Assembly (NCBI GenBank): GCA_008828725.1
Contig: MEHQ01002894.1
Span: 207,592 to 271,591, forward strand
Direction of reading: 5' to 3'
DNA from: Saccharina japonica
Lineage: Eukaryota; Sar; Phaeophyceae; Laminariales; Laminariaceae
Length of the DNA stretch: 64,000 nucleotides
The notes below the pieces were generated by a model. It worked only from the letters and a program-made list of their open reading frames with translations. It was not told where the DNA came from and did not search any database. The position numbers and the translations under genes are program-made. Below, one piece after another: positions 55,057-63,890 of the stretch. Position 1 is the first letter of the stretch; every line of letters starts with the position of its first letter.

Positions 55057-58000
55057 TTCTGCTGCGTGCGGCCCCCCTCTTTTTTTTTGTGCCCGAGGAC
55101 GCCCCCCCCCCCCCCCCCCTTCTGCTGCGTGCGGCCCCCCTCTTTTTTTTTGTGCCCGAGGACGCCCCCCCCCCCCCCCCCCTGCGCCCCTCGCCCATAG
55201 CCGTGAAAATGGGTTGACGCTGGGGGTCGTGGCTAAAGCCTAAACACCGCCCCCCTCCCCTTTTGTTGTTGTTGTTTTTGCGTCGCGTCCTGATAGTCGC
55301 ACCTGTAGACGCGGTTCCTTCTCTCGGGTAACCGACCGACCCTCCACAGGAGCCGCCCACGGTGGAGTGAGTGCAATCACGTCGCCCCCCATCCGTGCAG
55401 CGAGTGCTGCTGCACAAGAGGGACTGACTGCTGTGTCATCGTTCGAATATGAGTAAATCACACCTCGTACAGATCAGATAGGTCATATAGATCATTCCCT
55501 CTTGATGGTCTAAATCTTTCAGAGAAGATTTGTTCCTGATCTGTATGATCTGTATGATCTGTATGATCTGTATGATCTGTACGATCTGTATGATCTGTAT
55601 GATCTAGATCGTGTTGCCGGGTGGGAGCCGTACATTCTGCATGGTCTAGGGCGGGTTTCTTGGGTTGAATTTGTACTATGAAGACGAGTATACAGGTCCT
55701 GCTGCATAATATATCATAGCGACAGGTAAGGATCTATATGATATACGTATAGTAGACAGATAGATAGATAACGATCTGCCCGAGGTGTGTACTGTTCCCG
55801 CGTGGCTGCCCCTTTGGCGAATATCCGACGGATGGCTATACGAGTTCCTTTGCCTCCTGTTTGTTTGGTTGGTTAGTCGGTCGTTTGGTTGATTGGTTGG
55901 CTGGTCGTTCGGTCGTTTGGTTGGTCGTTAGGTTGGTTGGTTGGTCGGTCGTTTGGTTGGTTGGTCGTTCGGTCGTTTGCTTGGTCATTTGGTCGGCTCT
56001 TTGGTTTGTTAGGGTTGTCTCTCTGTGTGTTTTTTGTTCGTACGTCTGTTTGCTTGTTGTATTGGCGGGGAGCATGTGTCGAAAACCTATCTACTCCGTC
56101 CGCAAAACGTTGCAGGAAGCACTCTTCTCCTTGCAGAGGCTCGGCTACCCGAATAGAAAGAACAGCCCCGGACACGCGGCGGGAGAGAGGGAGAGTCTAC
56201 TGGTCGGTTGCTCGTGGAGCGGCAGGTGAGCAGTGGGTTCGGTTCTTGCTACTTAGTTTTGCGCCCTCGAGAAACACCAATGGTTATGGCACCGTGCGCC
56301 TAGATACTATGTAAGGCTTAAACGGGGGGGCCGTAGTAAATAGGACCTTACCTGGTATATTGTTATTAAAGCTACAGTAGGTAATTATATAGGTTGTAGT
56401 GTGTACCGTAGGTCCTAGTATTAGTACTACAGTAGTATTTACTATGGTTCCCCGTAATCGTGGGTAGTGCTATAAAACCAGCAAGGGCGTGCGGCATGAA
56501 CCATCTTTCCAAACGCCCCCCCCCCCCCGCCAATTGGCCACCACACCAGAAATTAAATTAATCATTGAGCTGTCGTCGCATATGCAAGTCCGCCTCAGAG
56601 GGCGGTTTTCTTAGCAGGATGCAGACTCAGCAACCTCATGCGGACTCCCCAATACCTGCAACGGCGTTTCGCGCTTGGTGCAAGCAATGTCTGCCTGGTG
56701 GTGAAAACCCAACGTGCGCTCCGTCCCCGGCATTGTAGGGCATGCGGGGTCTCATGGTCATATGATTACGGCGTGCACAACATGAGTACACCCCCGCCCC
56801 GCCCGCCCCCCGCGCATTGTACCCATTGAAGACGAGCATGGTTGACATGTACTGTACCGGCGGCCAATTATACAATTTAGACGGTGGTTTGTGACAAGGA
56901 TATATACAAGTGGAAGGAGTGCCCACACCTTCGTGTGTAGATTTGGAGAGTCTAATCTCGAGTCACCTTTGTTTATACTGCTTTACCGGCAGCAAATTAT
57001 GGAGTGTACACGTACTCTATAAAACGACGGACGAGCAGTGGGAATCCTGAATGAACTCTACGCGCGATAAATATTGAGGCAAGTACCGGTGGGGGAAGAG
57101 GAAAGACGCCTATCTGTGGCCAGTTTTTGTCCAAAATGCCGCTGAGGGTGAAAAATTCTATGCTAATACTAGTATATACGAGTTGAGCTGGAAAATTGAA
57201 AGTTTTTTATCACGAAAAAATATATAGGGGGCACTTGGAAATGCGCTTTCAATAGTGTGTATGTAGCTTGTGAGGTCTGCTCTCAAGCCACCTTCCTTGC
57301 GAGGTGCGTTCCTGGGAGTGTGAAGCGATGCATCACCACCTTGCAACCAGACAGCAAACAGCGCGCACCCCCAAACCTTGCCGTGCGTCCTTTGCGCATG
57401 ACAAGGCAAGAAGACACCATACAAACCTCCGCAAAAACGGAGCACGAAACAACTCCCGACCCTGATTGTTTCGAGGGCTTTCTTCGGGATTTGTTACCGT
57501 TGTAAAACTCCCGCGGGATTGGGGATTTTACGGGATTTTATAGATTACAGGAGATAATCCCGTAGTCCCGTTAAATGTTACAATGTCTCGTTCCCGAGTA
57601 ACCCTCTTTGTGCATGTTCGAGCTATAGCCTGGGAACGGTGTCTCCGACGCGCCACCGTCGCCGCCGACACTCGTCCTCTTAGCCGACGCGCGACCCTTT
57701 CCCCCCTCAGGGTGCAAGGACACACGGCCACCCAGATGTTACAGAAGGTTAACAGACCGTACCCACTGGCAGCGGCGAAACACTTCAAAAATTGTTGCAT
57801 AAAACGACCCCGCCGCCCGCCGCACCTCCCACAACATTACTCTTTAACATCCCTTAGCCCTGCGCCGTCCCCTCCCTCCCCTCGCGTCCCTCGCCAACCC
57901 TCCCTCAGTCACCCGCAACCCAGGTAACACTCCACCCACCCACACCCTTTTCCAGCACCGTTATCTTCGATGCCGGAGGGATGTGCTGCGCGGTTTTCGA

Positions 58001-58868
58001 CCCTGACCCTTTTCTGAGTCACCCTCTCGCCGCCTTCGTGGCGGGTGACCTTACCTCTCCTTCGGGGTCGACTGGGCCTTCCTTGGTGTACGTCGGGTCT
58101 GGGGGGGAGGTGGTGGTGTATCACGGCTTGTCGGAGCAGGTATTCGCCCTGCGCTTGTTGCCTTTCGAAGACGAAGCATCTTAAGTTTTGTAAAATCGAA
58201 AAAAACATTGTGACATTTTGTCGCGCGTATTGAAAGGCTGCGATAAGATAAGAGGCACAGCTGTTCATCCCACCCCCCCGCGTTCACCACACCCTAACTA
58301 AAAAAAACGCGTTCGTCGTGCTTTTGGCAGATGGGACCGATAGACCCTGCGCAGTTCATCCCCACCCTGCACGAAGACGGGTCCATCGACACCCTCCAGG
58401 GTCTCGTGCAGCGCCTTGTCGAACGCCTGCAGTGGCGCTCAAACCAAGGGGACCCCCTTTTTCCGGCGGCTTATTCTTATCAACGCGAGGAAATCTCCCC
58501 CGTACGCTCCCGAAATGTCAATTCCGTGCCCACCGAATCCGCGCCCATCGAATCCGCGCCTACTAAATCAGTCGCTGTCAAACCCGCGACCGCCGAATAT
58601 GTGGCCAACAAATTCACGGCTACCGAATCTGCCGCTACCGAATATTCGGCTACCGAATCTGCGAAACCCGGCGCAACCGAATCTGTGACTGCCGAATCCT
58701 TTGCCGCCATGGCAGCCAAGGGGTTCTCGGATGACGAAACGGACTCCGGTTTGTGCCTGCCGGATGCTATCCTGGCGCGTGCTATTCTTGGGCCCCCGGG
58801 CGTCGCCGTCGCGCTGGCTAGCACGGCGAGAGAAAACCGTCGCCGCAGAGCGTCGGAACACGGCGGCA

Positions 58869-58900
<32 letters not shown>

Positions 58901-59059
58901 ATTGATGACGAGAGGTGGCGGCGGGAAGTACGCGCGCTGGAAACGGGGGAGGAGAGCACGATTACTGTCGCCGAGGGCGCGGCCGCGGCAGAAAGGGTTT
59001 TGAAGGAGATCGAGGCGTGGGATGCAAGGGGAAGAGGTGCGATAATTAGATTACTGTAG
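51417..59059 (+). CDS. ITFG2-like: ITFG2-like FG-GAP beta-propeller protein (at least six exons, N-terminus missing)
   Basis: Exons inferred by eye: 51417-51689, 52126-52326, 53251-54657, 56116-56225, 57956-58139 and 58331-59059. All junction phases agree and give about 967 residues. Recognisable blocks fall in the order of animal ITFG2: EVVMGTRDGGIHALSLE (like ELVVGYTDRVVRAF), GGAVTSLSIVHYPEVVAV, MFAVCTLDGFVRCCRVV (like LFALCTLDGTLKLM), ALFSLQRL...ESLLVGCSWSG (like LFALEKL...[10 protein letters not shown]), STVIFDAGG and GPSLVYVGSGGEVVVYHGL (like SPCLVYVTFNQKIYVY). In animals ITFG2 is a KICSTOR subunit that recruits GATOR1 to lysosomes. The product is about twice the human length because of Ala, Gly, Ser and Glu-rich inserts. 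N-terminal blades were not found upstream. Confidence 0.72.
52126..52326 (+). CDS. ITFG2-like exon b
   Basis: Acceptor CTCCCTTTCAG, donor ACG|GTAGGC, 67 codons, phase 0 to 0. It reads DGPPTTGVDSSPFPVVLLSS, then IEVQPEEDRPSDALRG and an Arg/Glu-rich end. It is a linker-like insert with no obvious blade, so it is the least certain of the chain. Confidence 0.5.
52608..52645 (-). repeat. Poly-C repeat, 3' end fragment, minus orientation
   Basis: GGTACTCGTGTCTTGCATGG CCGTAGTTG after a G-rich run, that is the 3' end plus tail of the poly-C repeat in inverse. A further 24-base G run follows at 52648-52671. Confidence 0.6.
52733..52760. repeat. 28-bp perfect palindrome in intron
   Basis: CCTACTCAGTCAGC joined directly to its inverse GCTGACTGAGTAGG, with no loop. 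Confidence 0.92.
53030..53246 (+). repeat. Poly-C-tailed repeat ending in a splice acceptor
   Basis: Matches the family from GCTCCTAGTAGGATGCAGCTC through CACGGCGCTTCGC, GTCTGCCTGGTCGGTGAAAG and GGCATGAGTAC to a C tail of about 39 bases. The tail runs straight into GCAG at 53247-53250, the acceptor of the next exon, so the tail serves as the polypyrimidine tract. Confidence 0.85.
53251..54657 (+). CDS. ITFG2-like exon c (large, low-complexity rich)
   Basis: 469 codons, phase 0 to 0. It opens VPPPGPTSPGGGKPREGSRR, then PLNPHFRSLLELRAGGAVTS and LSIVHYPEVVAVPPT (the ITFG2 'EGQVDSLSV' blade). Ala, Gly, Glu and Ser-rich inserts follow, with YVAVGLETGAAEVVRLSRW. It ends at the conserved RMFAVCTLDGFVRCCRVV and RWRTMW. 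The end is AAG|GCGAGT, a GC-type donor that keeps phase with the next exon. Confidence 0.72.
55016..55190 (+). repeat. Poly-C and ~68-bp tandem unit
   Basis: Three long C runs separated by two copies of TTCTGCTGCGTGCGGCCCCC followed by TGTGCCCGAGGACG. Confidence 0.92.
55525..55690 (+). repeat. GATCTGTAT array and GATCTGTA family copy 2
   Basis: Eight near-perfect GATCTGTAT units, then GTTGCCGGGTGGGAGCCGTA and TTTCTTGGGTTGAATTTGTA, in the same order as at 18552-18690. Confidence 0.88.
55860..56012 (+). repeat. GGTTGGTCGTT degenerate array
   Basis: TTGGTTGGT and CGTTCGGTCGTTTGG units give spurious Trp/Leu/Val frames forward and Thr/Asn/Gln frames reverse. Confidence 0.9.
56116..56225 (+). CDS. 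ITFG2-like exon d
   Basis: EALFSLQRLGYPNRKNSPGH, then AAGERESLLVGCSWSG, matching the ITFG2 segment [24 protein letters not shown]. Donor CAG|GTGAGC; phase 0 in and 2 out, with AG plus C giving Ser at the junction. Confidence 0.75.
56322..56458. mobile_element. Foldback MITE F1 in intron
   Basis: GGGGGGCCGTAGTAAATAGG at the left, GGTTGTAGTGTGTACCGTAG core, TTTACTATGGTTCCCCGTAA at the right. It carries a short TACTACAGTA insertion. Confidence 0.75.
56528..56815 (+). repeat. Poly-C-tailed repeat in intron
   Basis: GCCACCACACCAGAAATTAA, GTCCGCCTCAGAGGGCGG, GCGCTTGGTGCAAGCAATGT and CACAACATGAGTACACCCCC, with a degenerate CCCGCCC tail. It has many single-base insertions relative to other copies. 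Confidence 0.8.
57956..58139 (+). CDS. ITFG2-like exon e
   Basis: Acceptor CACCCTTTTCCAG. It reads TVIFDAGGMCCAVFDPDPFL, then AAFVAGDLTSPSGSTGPSLV and YVGSGGEVVVYHGLSEQ, with donor CAG|GTATTC. This is the last conserved FG-GAP blade, matching ITFG2 'AFCAGLY...SPCLVYVTFNQKIYVYW'. Confidence 0.8.
58331..59059 (+). CDS. ITFG2-like 3' exon e+1
   Basis: Acceptor GCTTTTGGCAG, phase 0, 242 residues to a TAG. It starts MGPIDPAQFIPTLHEDGSID, then TLQGLVQRLVERLQW, comparable to the helical ITFG2 C-terminus (LLETKPEYHSLLQELGVDP). A degenerate Pro/Thr/Ser/Glu/Ala repeat (TESAPIESAPTKSVA type), a Gly run and a charged helical tail follow. An alternative internal donor (GAG|GTGCGA near 59035) is possible. 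Confidence 0.65.
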
Positions 59060-59350
59060 GTACTGGGTCGCTTCGGCGTTTTCGTTCTCGCTGTTGTCGA
59101 AATAATTCTCCAGCCTGGAAGATCGTCCGGCGAGGGAGTGCGTTATCTTAAGTATAAGCTAGCTCTCAATAGTCACAAGGCTTCTGTTAGTAGCAAAACC
59201 GGCAATTGTTGTGTCGCGCGATGACCGCGCCATTAGGGTTTCTCTCGGCTGTTTTTTTTTGTCCTTGCGGGAAGAAACAGTCGGCCGCTCCGCTGTGCCC
59301 CGCCCGCCTGCTCGTCTGCCCCTGTTTGCCACCGCCTGCTCGCCGTGCAG

Positions 59351-59480
59351 ATCCCACCCTGAGAAGTTTCCCGTGCCTGCGGGGGACATTGGCGGCATTG
59401 ACGCGTTGGGGGTCCGGTCCCCGCCGAGAATCGCTGCAAAGGGCACTGTCGGATTCAGAAGTGTGTGCGTCCCCCCCCGC
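59351..59480 (+). CDS. Exon-like island downstream of ITFG2-like gene
   Basis: After GCCGTGCAG the frame SHPEKFPVPAGDIGGIDALG VRSPPRIAAKG is open and protein-like. It could be an alternative 3' exon or a separate gene. No family is recognised. Confidence 0.3.
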
Positions 59481-59504
59481 GTAGTCACGGACAGCAGGCG
59501 ATCG

Positions 59505-59800
59505 AATGCCCCTATTCTCTCGACGCTGTTATCCACATGCAAATTCCGCCTCTCGCAGGCGGTTCTCACGTAGTACCAGGTACCAGGTATGTATTATTGG
59601 ATGCAGCCCTCCCTTCGTGCGACTCGCCGAACACCTCACGGCGCTTCGCAAAGCGTGGTGCAAGCAAGGTCTGCCTGGTCGGTGAAAACCCGACGTGTTC
59701 CGCCCCGGCGTTGTAGGGATGCGAGGGTCTATGGCCACATGCATTACTACGGCCAGGCACGATATGAGTGCCCCCCCCCCACCTCCACCCCCGCCCCCGC
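59505..59800 (+). repeat. Poly-C-tailed repeat
   Basis: ATGCAAATTCCGCCTCTCGC, CACGGCGCTTCGCAAAGCGT, GGTCTGCCTGGTCGGTGAAA and CACGATATGAGTGCCCCCCC. It carries a TACCAGGTACCAGGTA insertion near 59573. Confidence 0.82.
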
Positions 59801-60142
59801 GCCCGCCCCTGGTTGTCGGCGAGTGGTCAAGGAGTTTGGTTTTTCGTGGTGATGGGGGTGGCAACTGGTGACGTCGCGCTCGGGACGCTCTGCCTGCTGG
59901 CGGGGTGGTACTCTACGGTACTGTGTACCAGGTATGCCGGTACTGCTGTATTTGCATTGTTTCAAACATCTGTGAGTAGATTCCATTGCTGCTGCTGTTG
60001 TGGAGTTTAGTTGATGACGCACACCGCTTTGAATGTGCGTCGAGAGGTGACTGGTTGGTGGGGTGCTGATCAAGGGCGCCATGACGGAGGCGTTTCGTTT
60101 TTAGGAAGAGGCGTTTTTTTTTTTGCCTCGGATGCTCGTAGG

Positions 60143-60470
60143 AGCGCGGCCTTGTGTTTTAGTTTTTTTTCATAGATAGATCCCTGATCTGTAGGGGATC
60201 TCTATAGCTCATGTTTCCGGGTGGGTCGCGGCCTTGTATGTGAGTTTTTTTTCATTTATAGATAGATACCTGGTAGATTACTGACCTGTAGGATCTAGCT
60301 CACGTTACCGGCTTAGGCGCGGCCTGTGTGTTTGTTGTTCACAGATAGATCCCTGATCTGTACGTAGGATCTATGATAGCTCATGATCTGTAGGATCTAC
60401 TACTACAGTAGCTCATGTTTCCGGGTGTGGCTCGGCTTTGTGTTTGTTTTTTTATGGATGACGGGGCAAT
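60143..60470 (+). repeat. GATCTGTA family tandem array
   Basis: Four ~95-bp units: GCGCGGCCTTGTGT, CATAGATAGATCCCTGATCT, AGCTCATGTTTCCGGGTGGG. Confidence 0.85.
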
Positions 60471-61030
60471 CGTACGTGCAGCAATAGCTGTGTTTTTTGT
60501 AGACCCCCTGACTGCAGGGCGTTACGGCTCTTGGTGCCGTGCTTACAGCGGCCCGTGTTTTGTAGTTACCCTTTTGTCGAATATTTGCTGGGCGCCCTCG
60601 CAAACTTGTCCTTCGGGCACTCCGACGAATGACCGAGGCATGTCTTGTGGGGGGAAGGGAGGGACGGGGGGCGGGGGGCGAAGCAGGTCTCTCGTGGCGA
60701 CTGCAGAGAGAAGCCGCGCAAGCACAATGTGCTTCGATGGCAACCGCGTAGGCTTACGGTTGTACAACGCGGTAAATTAATAGTTTTGTTTTTGTTGGTC
60801 TACAGTGCCTACGTGCTGTCGCGCGGCTGGCTCCTTCTGTGGTTCTCCGAGCTCAAGCCTCAATTTTGTTGAAAAATATTGTGTTGGAAGTAGTTCGGCT
60901 TCTATGGATGGTGGATTATTGTCATTGTAGAATGTAACGCGCGTCGTGTTCGAAAGCGGAAGTGGAGTTTTATCCGCGCGCCTTTGTTCTTTGAGAAGGA
61001 AGCGTGGCTCTCGAAACGCTCTTGCCTTCA
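60471..61030. other. No supported gene
   Basis: A forward 75-codon frame at 60645-60872 ends with a hydrophobic stretch (KLIVLFLLVYSAYVLSRGWL), preceded by a CTACAG that might be an acceptor. A single TM-like segment without family or context is not enough for a call. Confidence 0.25.
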
Positions 61031-61035
61031 AAGGT

Positions 61036-61272
61036 TTAGGTTTCCGCAGAAACGTTGTTGGTGCTGCGGAGCTTCAAAGCGTCGGCAAGTAACCATGCCC
61101 ACCCCGCACCAAGGCTTCGAAATATTGATGGTATCCCGAAGACGAGCACAGCGTGGGCAATCGCTAGCGTGTACGCCATGTCCACCCCGCCAAGGTAATC
61201 ATTGTCGAATGCATCGAGGCGAGGGATGCCAACGCTGCATTTGGGTTGTGGTTGGCTCGCCGTTGTCCGATA
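61036..61272 (-). pseudogene. Minus-strand frame with faint piggyBac-transposase resemblance
   Basis: A 78-codon open stretch reads SVGIPRLDAFDNDYLGGVDM, then AYTLAIAHAVLVFGIPSIFR and GAGWAWLLADALK. YLGGVDMA recalls the MGGVDxxD block near the C-terminus of piggyBac-type transposases, and piggyBac-like MITEs occur in the window. The similarity is too short to be secure. Confidence 0.2.
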
Positions 61273-61509
61273 TCAAAAGTCTCGGTCATTTTTTCGTGCA
61301 GCGGAAGCGCACATTTTTGCGCTGGGCATCTCTGTGTCATTTTCGTTCCCCGGTCTTGCCGAACGGCGTAGCAGGTATATATATTGTGTGCACCATTGCT
61401 TATATATTGTGCGCACCATTGCTCGCAACAGGTAGCTGTTATACCAACCCCAAAGCATAACTACTGTAGCTGCTGTCGACATTGCACTGCCACGCGAAGC
61501 TTTTCACAC

Positions 61510-61830
61510 GTCGGAAGGATCAGATCAGATTGGACAGATCAGATCACATCAGGCTGATACTGTAATATCAGATCGCATCCGAAAGATCAGATGCCAATTT
61601 CATCGGATAGATCCGATCAGACAGCTCAGATCCCCGTTTCAATCATGTAACACCCGATTTTCCAAATTGAGAATTGCCTTTCGGGGCAGATATATCCCTG
61701 ATTTTGTAGGATCTACATGATCTGCATAATGTTTGACGGGTGGGATCTGTATGATCTGTATGACACAGCTCTTGCACACATGATTTTCCTGGTGGGGTCT
61801 GCACGATATCATATGCCTCTTGCACAGCAT
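61510..61830 (+). repeat. GATC/AGATCAGAT repeats, GATCTGTA family copy
   Basis: Degenerate GATCAGAT units (61518-61630), then TATCCCTGATTTTGTAGGAT, GACGGGTGGGATCTGTATGA and TTTTCCTGGTGGGGTCTG. Confidence 0.75.
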
Positions 61831-62179
61831 CTCATAACGGCAACTACAGTAACTACGTTATAAAAGGATATGTAGATGATCTAGATGATCTACAACGTGA
61901 AAAGTCCCATGTATGAAATATTAAGATTTGATCGCGATAACCATCATGATCAATCAAACGATGTTCGTACCCCCGCTACCGTCGCCCGGGGGGGGGGGTG
62001 GTTCGTCCCGTTCGGCTCCCTCTCGACGCGAAACACGCCAACAAGCTTTATAATGGAACTCCCTGCTCCTTTTGCGTTTGCAAGAGTTTGCGAACGACAC
62101 ACGCCCTCGAACGCGTGATACGCGGTTGGAGTACGTACATATCAGGTCGTACCACGTTTGGACTCATGTTTTTTTCCAG

Positions 62180-62311
62180 GTGATAGGGGCTATTATACTC
62201 CTTAGCTACGAGCAAGGAAGCACTACTCAATGCTTCGACTATATGCGCAATCTCCTTGTGTCAAGGTCTACCGATGGAGATATATTCTTCAAACAAGCGA
62301 AAAAGTTTTGA
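62180..62311 (+). CDS. Exon candidate, unknown
   Basis: CATGTTTTTTTCCAG precedes VIGAIILLSYEQGSTTQCFD and YMRNLLVSR, with a possible CAAG|GTCTAC donor near 62269. The frame stays open to 62311. No family is recognised. Confidence 0.3.
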   Translation: MIGAIILLSYEQGSTTQCFDYMRNLLVSRSTDGDIFFKQAKKF

Positions 62312-62869
62312 ACCAACACGCCTCATTATCTCTTACACTACATAAAACACCCCCACTAATTCCAAGTAGTACGTCCCAAAACAATGGTTGGTTGCAGTTC
62401 TCAAGGTGTTAAGGAAGGTTCCCTATTCCCTAGGCTTACCTACGAAAAAAGGGTTCTGTATTGAGGTAACACCTAGGGAACAGCAGAGCAAAGCATAGTC
62501 GTTGGCGTTGCTCTACAGTCATAAATAATCCTCTTCCGCTTTCTTATTTGTTTTTGTGCTAAGCCCATTATCAGCAGTAATACTCGTATGGCGATTGCAT
62601 CTGAGGGTCCAAAATAATGGAACCACGGATTCGATCAGAATGTCTTGGAATTAGTATCCCAGAGAGATCACTGCTCTTAAATCCTGCTATGAGTGAGGTA
62701 CGGAACCACTCAACTCGCCATAGTGGCCTAAACTCGGTAGTGTCGTCTTTGGTCGGGGGCATTTTTTCTCAGGTATACGAGTAGTGACTTCTTCTCAATC
62801 CCTTTAGGGTTTAGTCTCTGTTTGTGCTCAAAAGTACCTCTATGTTTTCTTGACCGTGTTTTTTTACAG
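62312..62869. other. No recognised feature
   Basis: Contains a TCCCTAGGCTTACC / GGTAACACCTAGGGAA inverted pair (62420-62480) and no supported gene. Confidence 0.35.
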
Positions 62870-62994
62870 TGTTTTTTTACCGCTTTCGCCGCCGGGCGAA
62901 GGTCCGGCCTCAAGCAAGCCACGATCGCGCGCTCGCGGCGGTGCTTTCCCACATGTCACCCCCCGCTCCGTGGGAAGTCTCGTGGATCTTCTCG
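62870..62994 (+). CDS. Internal exon candidate, unknown protein
   Basis: GTGTTTTTTTACAG precedes an open stretch FFYRFRRRAKVRPQASHDRA, then LAAVLSHMSPPAPWEVSWIF, closed by the strong donor TCG|GTAAGC. It is GC-rich compared with its flanks. The minus strand is also open here (Lys/Arg-rich). No family is recognised. Confidence 0.42.
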
Positions 62995-63038
62995 GTAAGC
63001 TCGGCGAGGAATCCCACTCCCCGTGATTTTGTTGTTAT

Positions 63039-63422
63039 TCACTTGATTAAAGACGTATCACTATTTCCAAGATGATAGGAAGGAAAATGAAGGGAAAAAT
63101 GTTGATCGTTCGTTTTCACGCTTGATGATGTCGAATGATCATCACCGTAATCTTGGCTATTCGACATGGTTATATGTATTTTTGAATCTTGATTATCAGA
63201 CATGATTACAATCATGACCGGTTGTGACTGTCCTTCCATAAATCGGCTCGTCTTGTACTCCTTCCTGTGTATTGTTTCCCGGACAGCTCGGTGGGGGTTG
63301 TAAAAAGTCAGCTGGCAGAATCTGAGTTCTTGTTGCAAGATCACCTTGCGCCGATCATGACTGCGGCAGTTACCGGGCCCGCGACTCGTGAATACCAGCA
63401 CTATCGTGTTTCTACTACCCAT
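63039..63422 (-). CDS. Uncertain minus-strand open frame
   Basis: 127 codons beginning MGSRNTIVLVFTSRGPGNCR, with no domain. It includes SDNQDSKIHITMSNSQDYGD, encoded by a local direct repeat, so a non-coding origin is plausible. Confidence 0.2.
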   Translation of the reverse strand: MGSRNTIVLVFTSRGPGNCRSHDRRKVILQQELRFCQLTFYNPHRAVRETIHRKEYKTSRFMEGQSQPVMIVIMSDNQDSKIHITMSNSQDYGDDHSTSSSVKTNDQHFSLHFPSYHLGNSDTSLIK

Positions 63423-63807
63423 GGCGCCGCCGGATCAGGCGGGTAGCGTTTGTTTTGTCTTGTGAGTGGTGGTTTAGCCAGCTCGGTGGCCGTGATAAAC
63501 TGATCCCATCTCTGGAACAACAGCATACCTGGTAGATAGATAGTTTGTTGATCTTACGTCGACGGCTGTTGTTTCAGTCTGCACTACGACGATGTATGCT
63601 GTATCATACTAGTAGTATCATGGTATATATGTACACCCACCCGTCGTTTTTTCTGCTACTGCAGCTTGATATCTGGTATCGCCCTGTGGCTTCTTCTGTT
63701 TCACTTGTTGATTGCTCTTGTCGGCCTCTCGAGCCTTCACGGGCTCATCAGAGAGCAAAGCGACTCTCTGCCAATTACAATCGTATTCGTAGACACGTAC
63801 AGCAGTA

Positions 63808-63890
63808 TAATACAGGACACCTAATTAATAAGAAACAGGAAATTGGATCCAGGCTGGATTTCTTCTTTGAGAACGGGTGCGTTCTGCACT
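63808..63890. mobile_element. Short relative of the ACAGGACACCTAATAAGAAA MITE
   Basis: TACAGGACACCTAATTAATA AGAAACAGG at the left, AGGCTGGATTTCTTCTTTGA inside, then GTGCGTTCTGCAC. Much of the element is missing. Confidence 0.5.

Larger units (their letters stand above)
54658..56115 (+). other. GC-AG intron of the ITFG2-like gene
   Basis: Inferred from phase continuity and protein alignment: AAG|GCGAGT at the start and AACGTTGCAG at the end. It contains C runs with a tandem unit (CTTCTGCTGCGTGCGGCC, 55050-55190), a GATCTGTAT array and a GGTTGGTCG array. Confidence 0.5.

Noticed and set aside
54802-55417. Pro-rich plus frames and Gly-rich minus frame
   Set aside because: Produced by C runs and a tandem unit inside an intron.
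55836-56314. Trp/Leu-rich plus frames and Thr/Asn/Gln-rich minus frames
   Set aside because: Most of their length is a GGTTGGTCG array. Only the segment after the acceptor at 56115 is accepted as an exon.
61036-61272. Firm piggyBac transposase call
   Set aside because: Only one short motif (YLGGVDMA) fits; catalytic aspartates and the rest of the family are not seen. Kept as a low-confidence note only.
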